Source: Bacteroidota bacterium (GTDB taxonomy: Bacteria > Bacteroidota > Rhodothermia > JANXDC01). Taken from it: a stretch of 64,000 nucleotides of DNA. The notes under the pieces are model-generated. The model was not told the origin of the DNA. It did not search any database and saw nothing but the letters and a program-made list of their open reading frames with translations. Positions 48,983 to 57,481 of the stretch are shown here, in pieces (positions within the stretch are counted from its first letter, which is position 1; every line of letters starts with the position of its first letter). The position numbers and the translations under genes are program-made. The stretch is taken from assembly GCA_025998875.1 (NCBI GenBank), contig AP024675.1:310001-374000 (forward strand), given 5' to 3'.

Positions 48983-49082
48983 GCTCCCGCCAGAGTCGGA
49001 TCAGAAAATACACCAACCCGCCCCATACGGTCCCGGCCACCAGGAGAAAAACCAACAGGCCTGACACCGGCTCCTCCAGCAT
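48957..49082 (-). CDS. 41-residue single-pass membrane protein
   Basis: Too short for most gene finders: MLEEPVSGLLVFLLVAGTVW continues GGLVYFLIRLWREHDGNPVAS, ending TGA at 48957-48959. Nearly the whole protein is one transmembrane helix (8-29) with VWGG and a basic end. The VWGGL..(Φ)..LxRxxE pattern recalls MetS-type small subunits of NSS transporters, but no such transporter is adjacent, so I leave the function open. It overlaps holA by 26 bases and starts 39 bases after the der stop, suggesting one transcript. Confidence 0.6.
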   Translation of the reverse strand: MLEEPVSGLLVFLLVAGTVWGGLVYFLIRLWREHDGNPVAS

Positions 49083-49120
49083 GTAGGCAAGTAATTAGAC
49101 GAGCAAACCCTCCGAAAGTG

Positions 49121-50437
49121 TCACTTTTGCCGAAACGTAAGCCCTATGGGCACCCCCGGAAAGCCAAAATGCTCCCGCAACCGACGTTCCAGAAAACGCC
49201 GGTAGGACTCAGGCACATGTCGGGGATGGTTCGTAAAAAAGGCGAACACCGGGGGAGCGCTGTGAACCTGGGTGACGTACTTGATCTTGATGGGACGCCC
49301 CTGGTAGGCGGGGGGAGGCGTCCGGGCGATATCGGCCAGCAGTTTCTCATTGAGCTCCGAGGTGGGGATGCGCCTGGCCCGCTCCGCGGCAATCCGCAAC
49401 GCCCATTCAACGATCTTGATGATCCGCTGACGGGTTTTGGCGGAGATGAAGACAACGGGCACATAGTCGAAGGAGGGCAGGCGCTGGCGTATAGCTTCCT
49501 CGTAGACACGGGCGGTCTGGCTATCTTTGGGCACCGCGTCCCACTTATTCACCGCCAGCAACAGCCCTTTGCGCCTGGCCTCGGCGGCGCGAAGGATGGC
49601 GATGTCCTGGGCCTGAAGCCCCTCCAGGGCATCGAGCAGAAGGACGGCCACATCGGCTCGCTCGATGGCTCGATACGTGCGGAGCATGCTGTAGAACTCT
49701 ACGGCCTCCCGCACCCGGGCTTTTCGGCGCAGGCCAGCCGTATCGAGGAGCACGATCTCCTGTCCGTGATAGCGCAGCAGGCTATCCACCGCATCCCGGG
49801 TGGTGCCGGGCAGATCGGAGACCACCATGCGCTCCTGTCCGAGCAAGGCGTTGACGAGACTGGATTTGCCCACGTTGGGCCGACCGATGATGGCGATCTT
49901 GACCCGCGCATCTGCCTCTTCCGCCGTCGGGTTCTGCCTCTCCGGCAGACGAGCCACGAGGGCGTCCAGGAGCTCTCCAGTACCCAGTCCGGACAGCGCG
50001 GAAATGGGATATACGGGCCCCAATCCAAGCTCATAGCATGCCGCCGCCGACCAGGTCCACTGCGGTGAGTCGGCCTTGTTGGCGGCCACCAAAATGGGCT
50101 TTCGATCGATCATCGGCCGCAGGAGTTCAGCAAGCCGATAGTCCTCCTCAACCAGCCCCGTCTGCACATCAACGAGGAAGAGGATCAGATCGGCTTCTTC
50201 GATGGCCTGCCAGATCTGCTGCCGCACGGCCGAGCTCAGAGGGTCTGTATCGTGGACCATGAACCCCCCTGTATCTACGACCGTGAAGGTTTTTCCGGTC
50301 CATTCGGCCATACCATAGTGACGATCCCGCGTCACGCCGGGCTCGTCGTATACGATGGCCTCTCGCCGCGCAAGCAGGCGGTTGAAGAGCGTGGATTTGC
50401 CCACATTGGGGCGCCCAACGATGGCGACAACGGGCAT
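49121..50437 (-). CDS. der: Ribosome-assembly GTPase Der (EngA)
   Basis: Essential double GTPase of 50S assembly. It has 438 residues from the ATG at 50437. Two G domains: first with [20 protein letters not shown] and ANKAD; second with [24 protein letters not shown] and VNKWD. The C-terminal KH-like domain ends [36 protein letters not shown] split over its last 36 residues. It is downstream of rnpB and its terminator. Confidence 0.97.
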   Translation of the reverse strand: MPVVAIVGRPNVGKSTLFNRLLARREAIVYDEPGVTRDRHYGMAEWTGKTFTVVDTGGFMVHDTDPLSSAVRQQIWQAIEEADLILFLVDVQTGLVEEDYRLAELLRPMIDRKPILVAANKADSPQWTWSAAACYELGLGPVYPISALSGLGTGELLDALVARLPERQNPTAEEADARVKIAIIGRPNVGKSSLVNALLGQERMVVSDLPGTTRDAVDSLLRYHGQEIVLLDTAGLRRKARVREAVEFYSMLRTYRAIERADVAVLLLDALEGLQAQDIAILRAAEARRKGLLLAVNKWDAVPKDSQTARVYEEAIRQRLPSFDYVPVVFISAKTRQRIIKIVEWALRIAAERARRIPTSELNEKLLADIARTPPPAYQGRPIKIKYVTQVHSAPPVFAFFTNHPRHVPESYRRFLERRLREHFGFPGVPIGLTFRQK

Positions 50438-50458
50438 GGTGGACCTCTGAAGATGCAA

Positions 50459-50487
50459 AGCCGCCCGCCCCGGTCGGGCGGACGGCT
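50459..50487 (-). terminator. Intrinsic terminator after rnpB
   Basis: Minus strand: GCCGTCCGCCC, loop GACCG, GGGCGGGCGGC, then TTTG. An 11-bp stem with one G-T pair, about 20 bases beyond the RNase P RNA and just before the der start. Confidence 0.72.
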
Positions 50488-50504
50488 TTCGGGTGAGGTG
50501 GGCT

Positions 50505-50968
50505 TCCTCATGGCCTGGCTCGATAAGCCGAATTCTGTCTACCCCGGTGCCCTGCCGGGGGAGGCCATCATTTCTCTGGGACCCCGGTCACCCGGGGCCT
50601 CAAGCGACCTACCCGTCCTGCTCGGCTCCATGGCCTGTTGGGCGTGCCACCCTTCTGCCGCTCAGCAAAGCGGGGGCCGGAATTGATCCGCCCCACAGCG
50701 GGCGCGGCACGCAGGACTGCTTGGTCTTGCACCCCGTGAGGGTTGCCGTGCCACCTGTGTCACCACAGGTGCGGTGGGCTCTTACCCCACCTTTTCACCC
50801 TTACCCCGTCCCCCGCGGGACGAGGCGGTCTGTTTTCTGTGGCCCTCTCTGTCGCCGATCCCTCGCGGAATCGGCGCCTTCCCGTTAGGAAGCACGGTGC
50901 ACTGCGGTGTTCGGACTTTCCTCCCCGGACCTCTGTCCGAGGCGATGGCCTGAGCCAGGCCTCTCTGG
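50505..50968 (-). ncRNA. rnpB: RNase P RNA (bacterial type A)
   Basis: Catalytic RNA that matures tRNA 5' ends. On the minus strand GAGGAAAGTCCG (about 50928-50917) is the 5' half of helix P4 and ACAGAATTCGGCTTAT (50540-50525) the conserved 3' end. GCCTGGCTC near the 5' end pairs with GAGCCAGGC near the 3' end as P1. The J-region GGGTAAGAGCCCACC and GGTGGCACGGCAACC segments are typical. Ends are estimated from P1 pairing and may be off by about ten bases. It lies between the zinc-ribbon gene and der. Confidence 0.95.
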
Positions 50969-50973
50969 TATAC

Positions 50974-51720
50974 TTACTGGGCCCGGATCAGGTTTCTTGC
51001 GTGCTCTTCGTAGAAGGCCTCGTCGATCAGGATCCGCCCGCAGTGCTCGCAGATCACGATCCGATTGTGCTGGCGGATCTCCAGCTGTCGCTGCGGGGGT
51101 ACGGCGTTGTAGCACCCGTCACAGGCGCCCCGTCGCACAGGCACGATCGCCCGTCCGTTACGCACCCCGCGCCGGATGCGCTCGTATGCCTGCCGCAGCC
51201 GGGGCTCAACACGCTGCAGGGCCAACTCGCGCTGGCCCTGCAGAAAGGCATATTCCTGCTCTGTCTCCGCCAGTACGGCCTCCAGCTCCCGGCGTTTGGC
51301 CTCCAGCTGGAGGCGCAGCTCCTGGAGCTTTTGCTCTGCCTCCTCGATGATCTCCATGTTGCGCAGGGTTCGGCCCGTGAGCTCTTCGATGCGTGTACGG
51401 GCATCGATAATGCGCTGTTTCTGTTCCTCGATCTCCTTGCTCAGGGCGTCATATTCCCGGCTATTGCGCACATGGAGCTGCTGTTGCTCGTAACGCTGAA
51501 TGAGCTCTTCGGCCGTTTTGATATCCAGCTCCAGCTGCCGACGCTCCACCTCAGCCTGCACGTTTTCCGTACGACATCGCTCCAGACGCGTCTCCAGCTG
51601 AGCGATCGTATCCTCTAGGTCGGCGATCTCATCGGGCAGATCCCCCTGAAGGCGATCGAGCTCATCGAGCCGGGTATCCACCCCCTGCAGTTCGACCAGC
51701 GCTTTGAGCTGTTCTATCAT
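50974..51720 (-). CDS. Coiled-coil protein with C4 zinc ribbon
   Basis: A 248-residue protein from the ATG at 51720. Residues 1-180 are a long antiparallel coiled coil (LQGVDTRLDELDRLQGDLPDEI ... EEQKQRIIDARTRIEEL). The C-terminus has two CxxC pairs: GACDGCYNAVPPQ and VICEHCGRIL. This plan (DUF164/CT398-like) is conserved in many bacteria, often beside nif3 and rnpB as here. Proposed roles include nucleic acid or secretion-apparatus binding; none is established for this group. Confidence 0.9.
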   Translation of the reverse strand: MIEQLKALVELQGVDTRLDELDRLQGDLPDEIADLEDTIAQLETRLERCRTENVQAEVERRQLELDIKTAEELIQRYEQQQLHVRNSREYDALSKEIEEQKQRIIDARTRIEELTGRTLRNMEIIEEAEQKLQELRLQLEAKRRELEAVLAETEQEYAFLQGQRELALQRVEPRLRQAYERIRRGVRNGRAIVPVRRGACDGCYNAVPPQRQLEIRQHNRIVICEHCGRILIDEAFYEEHARNLIRAQ

Positions 51721-51737
51721 GGTGGACTCCTTATATG

Positions 51738-52850
51738 TCACCCCACACGTTCCCTGCTTATATACAGGACCGGATTTTCCGCTCGAGCGACCCGACAGGC
51801 AAGCTTCGGGAAAGCCCTCCGGAGCCGTTCGGCCAGCACCTCGAGCACGGGCACCTCCGTCTCGTAATGTCCCGCATCGAGCAACCAGAGGGCCGCAGAG
51901 GCCTCCTGAAAGGTGTGATAACGCACATCGGCCGTGATCAACGCATCGGCCCCCTGCCGAGCGGCCACGGTCCAGAGGCTCGATCCGCTCCCCCCGCAGA
52001 CAGCCACCCGATGAATCCTCTCCTGGGGGCCCACCCCGTAGCGCAGCGCCTGTACATGCAGACGCTCGACCACATAGGCCAGAAACGCATCGGCCGGCAT
52101 CGGGTGGGGAAGCTCTCCGATCCGCCCCATGCCGGCCTCTGCAACGGGCTTCTCCAGCGGGTATACGTCCCAGACCGGTTCCTCATACGGATGCGCCGCG
52201 CGCAGCGCCTGCAGAACGGCCCCCAGCCGCCAGGCGGGCACCTGCATCTCTAAACGCACCTCTTCCACACGCCCCAGACGACCCACCTCCCCCAGGTGCG
52301 GTCGGGCCTCCTGCAGGGGGCGAAACAAACCCGTTCCCCGCACCTCAAAGGCGCACTCCTCGTAGGCGCCGATCCGCCCCGCCCCGGCATCCGCCATCGC
52401 GCGACGCAGTAGATCGACATGGGTCACGGGCACGAACACAACCAGCTTGCGCAGCATATTCGGCAGGGGATCAAGCACGCGCACGTTCTGCAGACCCAGA
52501 CGCGCGGCCAGAGCATCGTTTACCCCGCCCGGGGCCACGTCCAGGTTCGTGTGTGCGCTGTAGACGGCCCGGCCGGAGCGCACAAGCCGCATAAGCATGC
52601 GCCCGAGGGGCTCCTGCGAGGTACACCGACGGAGCGGATGGAATAAAGGGGGATGATGGGTCAGGATCAGATCAGCCGACCAGGCTTCGGCCTCAGCTAC
52701 CACCTCCTCGGTCAAATCCAGCGCCACGAGCACGCGATGTACTCCCTGATCCGGATCCCCCAGCTGAAGCCCCACATTATCGTATTCCATCGCCCAGCTC
52801 GGGGGAGCCCAGGACTCCAGGTATTCGATCAACTCGCGCAACGGGGCCAT
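51738..52850 (-). CDS. Nif3-like dinuclear metal-centre protein (YqfO type)
   Basis: A 370-residue protein from the ATG at 52850; the earlier GTG at 52865 is less likely. N-terminal NGG1p-interacting factor 3 half: LESWAPPSWAMEYDNVGLQLGD, ADLILTHHPPLFHPLRR (metal His pair), VYSAHTNLDVAPGGVNDALA. A PII/CutA-like insert (about 135-245) contains KLVVFVPVTHVDLLRRAMADAGAGRIGAYEECAF. The C-terminal half has VAVCGGSGSSLW, GADALITADVRYH and DAGHYETEV. Members are hexameric and have been proposed to act in GTP cyclohydrolase-like or metal/nucleotide roles; function is unsettled. A leader terminator precedes it. Confidence 0.93.
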   Translation of the reverse strand: MAPLRELIEYLESWAPPSWAMEYDNVGLQLGDPDQGVHRVLVALDLTEEVVAEAEAWSADLILTHHPPLFHPLRRCTSQEPLGRMLMRLVRSGRAVYSAHTNLDVAPGGVNDALAARLGLQNVRVLDPLPNMLRKLVVFVPVTHVDLLRRAMADAGAGRIGAYEECAFEVRGTGLFRPLQEARPHLGEVGRLGRVEEVRLEMQVPAWRLGAVLQALRAAHPYEEPVWDVYPLEKPVAEAGMGRIGELPHPMPADAFLAYVVERLHVQALRYGVGPQERIHRVAVCGGSGSSLWTVAARQGADALITADVRYHTFQEASAALWLLDAGHYETEVPVLEVLAERLRRAFPKLACRVARAENPVLYISRERVG

Positions 52851-52870
52851 AAGCGAAAACAACACCTCAT

Positions 52871-52904
52871 AAAAAAGGCACGTACCCTCGCTCCGGTACG
52901 TGCC
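52871..52904 (-). terminator. Terminator-like hairpin in the nif3 leader (possible attenuator)
   Basis: Minus strand: GGCACGTACC, loop GGAGCGAG, GGTACGTGCC, then TTTTTT, a perfect 10-bp stem. It lies about 50 bases after the predicted start of transcription and ends 20 bases before the nif3 ATG, so it would stop transcription before the gene unless relieved. Confidence 0.8.
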
Positions 52905-52955
52905 CTGTATTTTCCGCTGCGGTATGGAGGGCTACAGTTTCGCATGGACAGGTTT

Positions 52956-52986
52956 CAAAGTTAATCGACACGTATCTGCTTTGCAA
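52956..52986 (-). promoter_or_regulatory. Promoter of nif3 leader
   Basis: Minus strand: TTG (52986-52984), 20 bp, TAACTTTG (52963-52956), an exact -7 box. Transcription should begin near 52950. Confidence 0.75.
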
Positions 52987-53008
52987 GCTGTGCCCCCACA
53001 ATGGCACA

Positions 53009-53040
53009 TTGACAATGCTCACCGGGGGGGTGTAGTTTTA
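53009..53040 (+). promoter_or_regulatory. Promoter of the polysaccharide locus
   Basis: TTG (53009-53011, within TTGACA), 21 bp, TAGTTTTA (53033-53040), one mismatch from TAnnTTTG. It is divergent from the nif3 promoter with only 22 bases between the -33 boxes. The spacer contains a run of seven G. Confidence 0.65.
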
Positions 53041-53090
53041 GCCGGCCCTCTCGGGACCGAAGCGCACGCAAGCACCACCTCGGAACATCT

Positions 53091-54923
53091 ATGGGTTATC
53101 TCCGGCTCTGGCTGATTGCTCTCCTGGGGTCGCTGAGTCCGCTCCTTCTGGAAGCTCAAGTTCCCACTTCTCCCTATCTGCTGCCAGAAGCCGATCAGCA
53201 GAACCCCTACCTGCGCGATGTGAGCCGGGCGCGTCAGATGCTGCTGCGCTCCTATTACGGTCAAAGCGCCCGGCTGGAACCGCGCGCCCCTGGGATCAGC
53301 GACCTTGCGCGCCTGCAGGAGCAGCTCGACAAACTACCCGCCTTACCCCAAGAAGGTCCCGTAGATCCGACCCGATACCGGGTCGGACCGGGAGATCTTT
53401 TTCAGGTTACCGTCGAGGCCTTTCAGCCCCCCCTGGTCCTGCCTGTGATGGTCAACCCGCAAGGCCTCATCGATATCCCCACCGCGGGCGCCCTCTCCGT
53501 AGCAGGCCTGTCCCTTGAGGAAGCGCAGAGACGCCTTGAATCCCTGCTTCGGGAGGCCTATAAGGCGAAAGTCCGCATCCATCTAGCCGGCGTACGTTCC
53601 TTCTGGGTACATGTGGCGGGGGCGGCTCCCCTGCCGGGCCGCTATCTGGCTACCCCCTTGAGCCGCGTCGAGGAGGTCGTCCTGCAGAGCCTGTTCTCCT
53701 TTGATGCCACCCTGCCATTCGGCAAGAAAGATCTGGCGCAGCCCCCCGAGGCGTCCACATCGGGATCAGAAAGTGCGCACGTCACTCGGGAACCCGTTCG
53801 GGTTCCCGCCATTTCCCTGCGTCATATCGCTATTCGCCATGCCGACGGCACAGAAAGCCGAGCCGATCTGCTGCGCTACTATCTCACCGGCGATCTGGAG
53901 GCCAACCCATACCTGCGCGATGGGGATGTGGTGCAGATTCGCACGGCCCAGCTGGCGGCCGGGTCTATCAGCCTCTCCGGAGCCGTATACCTGCCGGGCA
54001 CCTTTGAATACGTGCCCGGTGACAGCCTCCGGCAAATCCTGGCTTTTGGCCTGGGTTTTACCCCGGAGGCTCAGCCCGAGTCGGCGCGCCTGTTGCGCTC
54101 CGGACCGGAAGGGATCGAGGTGGTCTCCTTTGATGCAGAAGCCGTGTTGACCCGGCGGGCCCCCAACATGGCCCTGCGTCCGGGAGATCGCATCATCATC
54201 CCCCGCCGTCCCGGTCCCTGGCAAGCTCCGGTGGTGGAGATCATCGGTGAGGTGCACGCACCGGGGATCTATCCGATCCAACCCGGCAAAACCCGCCTGC
54301 GCCAGGTCCTGCAGTGGGCCGGGGGCCTGACGGCGGAGGCCGATCCGCGGGCGGCTTACGTGGTGCGCCGCCCGGACGTATTCGATCCCCTGCTGGAGAA
54401 CCCCGACTACATGCGCCTAGTACTGGCCCGCACGGCGGCCGTCGACCTCTATGGTCGGCAGTACGTAGATTACGAGATCTTGATCCGACGCGATCTCGTG
54501 CCGGCCGATTTCGAAAGCCTCTTGCACCCGGAAGCCCCGGAAGCCGGCCCCATCCTGGAGCCCGGCGATCGCATCTATGTACCCCGCCGGCAGCAGACCG
54601 TTTTCGTTTTCGGCCAGGTAGCTCGACCGGGACATGTGCCCTATCGGGAGGGCTGGTCGGCCCAGCAGTACATCGAGGCAGCCGGCGGCTTCAGCGAGGC
54701 GGCCCAGCGCTCGGAAGTCTTCCTCATCGAGGCGGGATCCTTCCACTGGAAACCGGCCTCCAGGGCCACCATCCGGCCGGGGGACATGCTCTTCGTCAAC
54801 CGTAAACCCCTGCCGGACCCCTACATGGCCCAGCTTGGATCGACCCAGCGCACTCAGGTGATCGCCTCTCTGATCAGTGTAGCCGTCACACTGCTTTCCT
54901 TTACCCTGCAACTGGTGCGGTAG
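53091..54923 (+). CDS. SLBB-domain polysaccharide export protein (Wza-like)
   Basis: A 610-residue outer-membrane/periplasmic export protein. Signal peptide at 1-22 (LIALLGSLSPLLLEAQ). A Poly_export domain starts near 85 (YRVGPGDLFQVTVEAFQPP...VNPQGLIDIPTAGALSVAGLSLEEAQRRLESLL). Several SLBB repeats follow, for example ISLSGAVYLPGTFEYVPGDSLRQILAFG, VEIIGEVHAPGIYPIQPGKTRLRQVLQWAGG and VFVFGQVARPGHVPYREGWSAQQYIEAAGG. A last hydrophobic helix (590-608) is unusual. First gene of the locus, with its own promoter; the next gene follows after four bases. Confidence 0.92.
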   Translation: MGYLRLWLIALLGSLSPLLLEAQVPTSPYLLPEADQQNPYLRDVSRARQMLLRSYYGQSARLEPRAPGISDLARLQEQLDKLPALPQEGPVDPTRYRVGPGDLFQVTVEAFQPPLVLPVMVNPQGLIDIPTAGALSVAGLSLEEAQRRLESLLREAYKAKVRIHLAGVRSFWVHVAGAAPLPGRYLATPLSRVEEVVLQSLFSFDATLPFGKKDLAQPPEASTSGSESAHVTREPVRVPAISLRHIAIRHADGTESRADLLRYYLTGDLEANPYLRDGDVVQIRTAQLAAGSISLSGAVYLPGTFEYVPGDSLRQILAFGLGFTPEAQPESARLLRSGPEGIEVVSFDAEAVLTRRAPNMALRPGDRIIIPRRPGPWQAPVVEIIGEVHAPGIYPIQPGKTRLRQVLQWAGGLTAEADPRAAYVVRRPDVFDPLLENPDYMRLVLARTAAVDLYGRQYVDYEILIRRDLVPADFESLLHPEAPEAGPILEPGDRIYVPRRQQTVFVFGQVARPGHVPYREGWSAQQYIEAAGGFSEAAQRSEVFLIEAGSFHWKPASRATIRPGDMLFVNRKPLPDPYMAQLGSTQRTQVIASLISVAVTLLSFTLQLVR

Positions 54924-54927
54924 CGCC

Positions 54928-56088
54928 ATGGAGACAACCGGGGCACAACAGCCGATTATGCGGGCTCTGGCGGTGCTATACCGCCGCCGAAAGTTCATTA
55001 TCGGCTCTACGGCGGCGGCTGCCCTCCTGAGCGCGGCCGTTAGCCTCCTGCTGCCGAACTGGTATCGGGCCACGGCCACCGTGCTGCCCTCGCAGGCCGG
55101 AAATCTGCGTAATCTTGCGACCGCCCTGCCGCGCGATCTGGCCGCACTGGCCTCCAGCCTGGGCGGGTTCGCCATGAACGCGGACTTCGAACGCTATTAT
55201 GCCATTTTGACCAGCCGGAGGGCCAAATGGGACGTGATCCAGCGCTTCAAGCTGATGGACGTCTATCAGACCCGCACCAAGCGCTATCCCATCACGGCCA
55301 CCATGAAGAAGCTCGACCAGAATACGCGCTTCGGCATGCATCGGGAAGGATATTTTGAGATCTCCGTCTGGGATCGAGACCCCCGGCGGGCGGCGGAAAT
55401 GGCCAACTACTACGTCGAGCTGCTGAACCGGATCCATACGGAGATCTCGACCGCCGAGGCGCGCGCCTACCGGGAGTTCATCGAAACCCGCTACCGCAAG
55501 GCCCGCCGCGATCTGGATTCGCTCGGGCGCCGGCTGGCTGAGTTTCAGCGCCGCTACGGGGTCTATGATTTGCCGAGCCAGCTCGGCGCCTATTTCAGCA
55601 CGATCGCGGAAATCACCGCCGAGCTGTACCGGCTCGAGGTGCAACGCGACGCCCTGCGAGCCTCGCTTCAGGAAGACAACCCGCTTCTAAGCCAGCTTGA
55701 GGAGCAGATTCGCGCTGCGCGGGCCAAGCTGCTCAGCCTGAGCCGGGAGACGGGTCCCGTTCGGCTCATGGCCCCCATGGACGCGCTTCCGGAGGTCAAC
55801 CGGCAGTATCTGGATCTTATGCGCGAGCTCACCGTCCAGGCCAAAATTCAGGAGGTCATCGTACCCCTCTACGAACAGGCCCGGGTGGAAGAGCAGCGCA
55901 ACACGCCTACCGTGATCGTGCTGGATCGAGCCGAGATCCCGGAACGCAAAGATCATCCCCGGCGCATGATCATTGTGCTGGCCAGCACGCTCTCCGTGTT
56001 GATCCTGTCCATCGTCTTCGCGCTGGCCGTTGAGCCGGCTCGAAGGCGCTGGATGGCCTTTCGGCTCTACCTGAGCCAATCAGCCTAG
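54928..56088 (+). CDS. Wzz/GumC-like chain-length or export co-polymerase
   Basis: A 386-residue inner-membrane polysaccharide co-polymerase. Two transmembrane helices, at about 25-44 and 346-365, flank a periplasmic coiled-coil domain (ETRYRKARRDLDSLGRRLAEFQRRYGVYDL and LEVQRDALRASLQEDNPLLSQLEEQIRAARAKL). RATATVLPSQ and the PEIPERKDHPRR-type segment (AEIPERKDHPRRM) just before the second helix are family landmarks. No tyrosine-kinase domain is fused to it. It should work with the SLBB protein to control chain length or export. Confidence 0.9.
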   Translation: METTGAQQPIMRALAVLYRRRKFIIGSTAAAALLSAAVSLLLPNWYRATATVLPSQAGNLRNLATALPRDLAALASSLGGFAMNADFERYYAILTSRRAKWDVIQRFKLMDVYQTRTKRYPITATMKKLDQNTRFGMHREGYFEISVWDRDPRRAAEMANYYVELLNRIHTEISTAEARAYREFIETRYRKARRDLDSLGRRLAEFQRRYGVYDLPSQLGAYFSTIAEITAELYRLEVQRDALRASLQEDNPLLSQLEEQIRAARAKLLSLSRETGPVRLMAPMDALPEVNRQYLDLMRELTVQAKIQEVIVPLYEQARVEEQRNTPTVIVLDRAEIPERKDHPRRMIIVLASTLSVLILSIVFALAVEPARRRWMAFRLYLSQSA

Positions 56089-56089
56089 C

Positions 56090-57481
56090 ATGCGCTTCGG
56101 ATTCTGGACCCGATTCGACTACCTGTGGTGGGGCCTCTTTGCCAGCCTCAGCGCCGGGGTTCTGGCCGGCATCCTCTGGTTGATCCCGGAACGGGCTTGG
56201 CTCTTTCCTCCCGCTATCCTGGCCGCGGTGGGGCTCATCTTCTCCCTTTGGCGTGTGGAGCGGGCCTTTCTGGTGCTGCTGGGGCTGAACGTCTTCGGCC
56301 TGCTGGACGTCTCCCCGGGTATCGGCCCACCGGAGCTGGCCCTGGCCGGCTATACCCTGCTTTTTGCGCTGCGCTGGGGCTATGAAAAACGCATCCGCCT
56401 CGGGGAGCCCATTTTGGACAACCCGCTGGCCTGGGCGGTGGCCATTTTTCTGGGCGCCGTGGGGCTGAGCGCCCTGCTCGGCCTGGCGTACGGGAACCCC
56501 CTGGTGCTCGTATTGCGGGATTTCAAGCGTTATCTCGTTTTCGTCTTCTTCTTCTTTCTGTACGACTTCTTCCGGCGCCGACCGGATTTTGTGGGCAAGC
56601 ACCTGGTTATCTACCTCACGATCGCCATCGGATTCAGCCTCTACAACAGCGCCGAGTTCTTCCATAATCTCACCAGCGCCCAGGCCGTCTGGCAGGCCGT
56701 GGCGGCCCGGGAGGCGAAATACTACCTGGTCTTCTTCCCGGCCATTGTGCTCTGCACGGCCCTGCTGCTGTATCACCGGCGCTGGCTGGCGCGGCTCTTT
56801 TTCGGGTTTTCCGCCATGGCCTGTACGGCCGCGCTGGTGCTCACCTTCAGTCGAGGCCCCTGGCTGGCCACCGCGGTGGCTGTTGCCGTAGTAGCCGCCC
56901 TCGTAGAAGGCCGGGACCGGCGCCTGCTCGGGCTCTACGTGTTGGGTGTATTCCTGGCGGGCGTGGGCCTAGTGCTGGCTCTGGCCGGCCCTCAGGGGAC
57001 GCTTCTGGCCGCAGGCCTGGTGGGCCGACTGCTTTCCATCGGCAAAGCCGTGCAAGCGGACCTGTCCGTGCTCAACCGCTTTGCCGAATGGCAGGCGGCC
57101 TGGGAAGCCCTGAGCCCAAACTGGATCACGGGCTGGGGCCTTGGAGCCACCTATCCATTCCTCAACATCATCACCCTCCGCTACCTGCCGGAATGGGACT
57201 ATATCCACAATAATTTCCTCTTCGTGTGGATGACTACGGGTCTGGTGGGCCTGCTGGCCCAGCTGTTTTTTTACGGCTTTGGCCTGCTTGTGACCTGGCG
57301 AGCCTGGCTTGCCAGTCCGGATCGCTTCACCCGCTACGTGCTGGCCGCCTCCCTGGGCATACTCATCGGCATGTTCATTATGCTCAACACGGAGGCGGCC
57401 TGGGCCATGTATGACGGGATCTTCGCCACGGTCTTTAGCATCGCGCTGGGGGCGGCCTCATGGAGGCGAGGCGGCGCTTAA
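56090..57481 (+). CDS. O-antigen ligase/polymerase-type membrane protein
   Basis: A 463-residue protein with about eleven to twelve hydrophobic helices. The Wzy/WaaL hallmark is visible as LVLTFSRGPWLATAVAVAVV, with the periplasmic loop WITGWGLGATYPFLNIITLRYLPEWDYIHNNFLFVWMTTGLVGL ending in the H-N-x-x-L motif. Either O-antigen ligase or polymerase is possible; the presence of Wzz and a flippase favours polymerase. It overlaps the flippase gene by 22 bases. Confidence 0.85.
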   Translation: MRFGFWTRFDYLWWGLFASLSAGVLAGILWLIPERAWLFPPAILAAVGLIFSLWRVERAFLVLLGLNVFGLLDVSPGIGPPELALAGYTLLFALRWGYEKRIRLGEPILDNPLAWAVAIFLGAVGLSALLGLAYGNPLVLVLRDFKRYLVFVFFFFLYDFFRRRPDFVGKHLVIYLTIAIGFSLYNSAEFFHNLTSAQAVWQAVAAREAKYYLVFFPAIVLCTALLLYHRRWLARLFFGFSAMACTAALVLTFSRGPWLATAVAVAVVAALVEGRDRRLLGLYVLGVFLAGVGLVLALAGPQGTLLAAGLVGRLLSIGKAVQADLSVLNRFAEWQAAWEALSPNWITGWGLGATYPFLNIITLRYLPEWDYIHNNFLFVWMTTGLVGLLAQLFFYGFGLLVTWRAWLASPDRFTRYVLAASLGILIGMFIMLNTEAAWAMYDGIFATVFSIALGAASWRRGGA

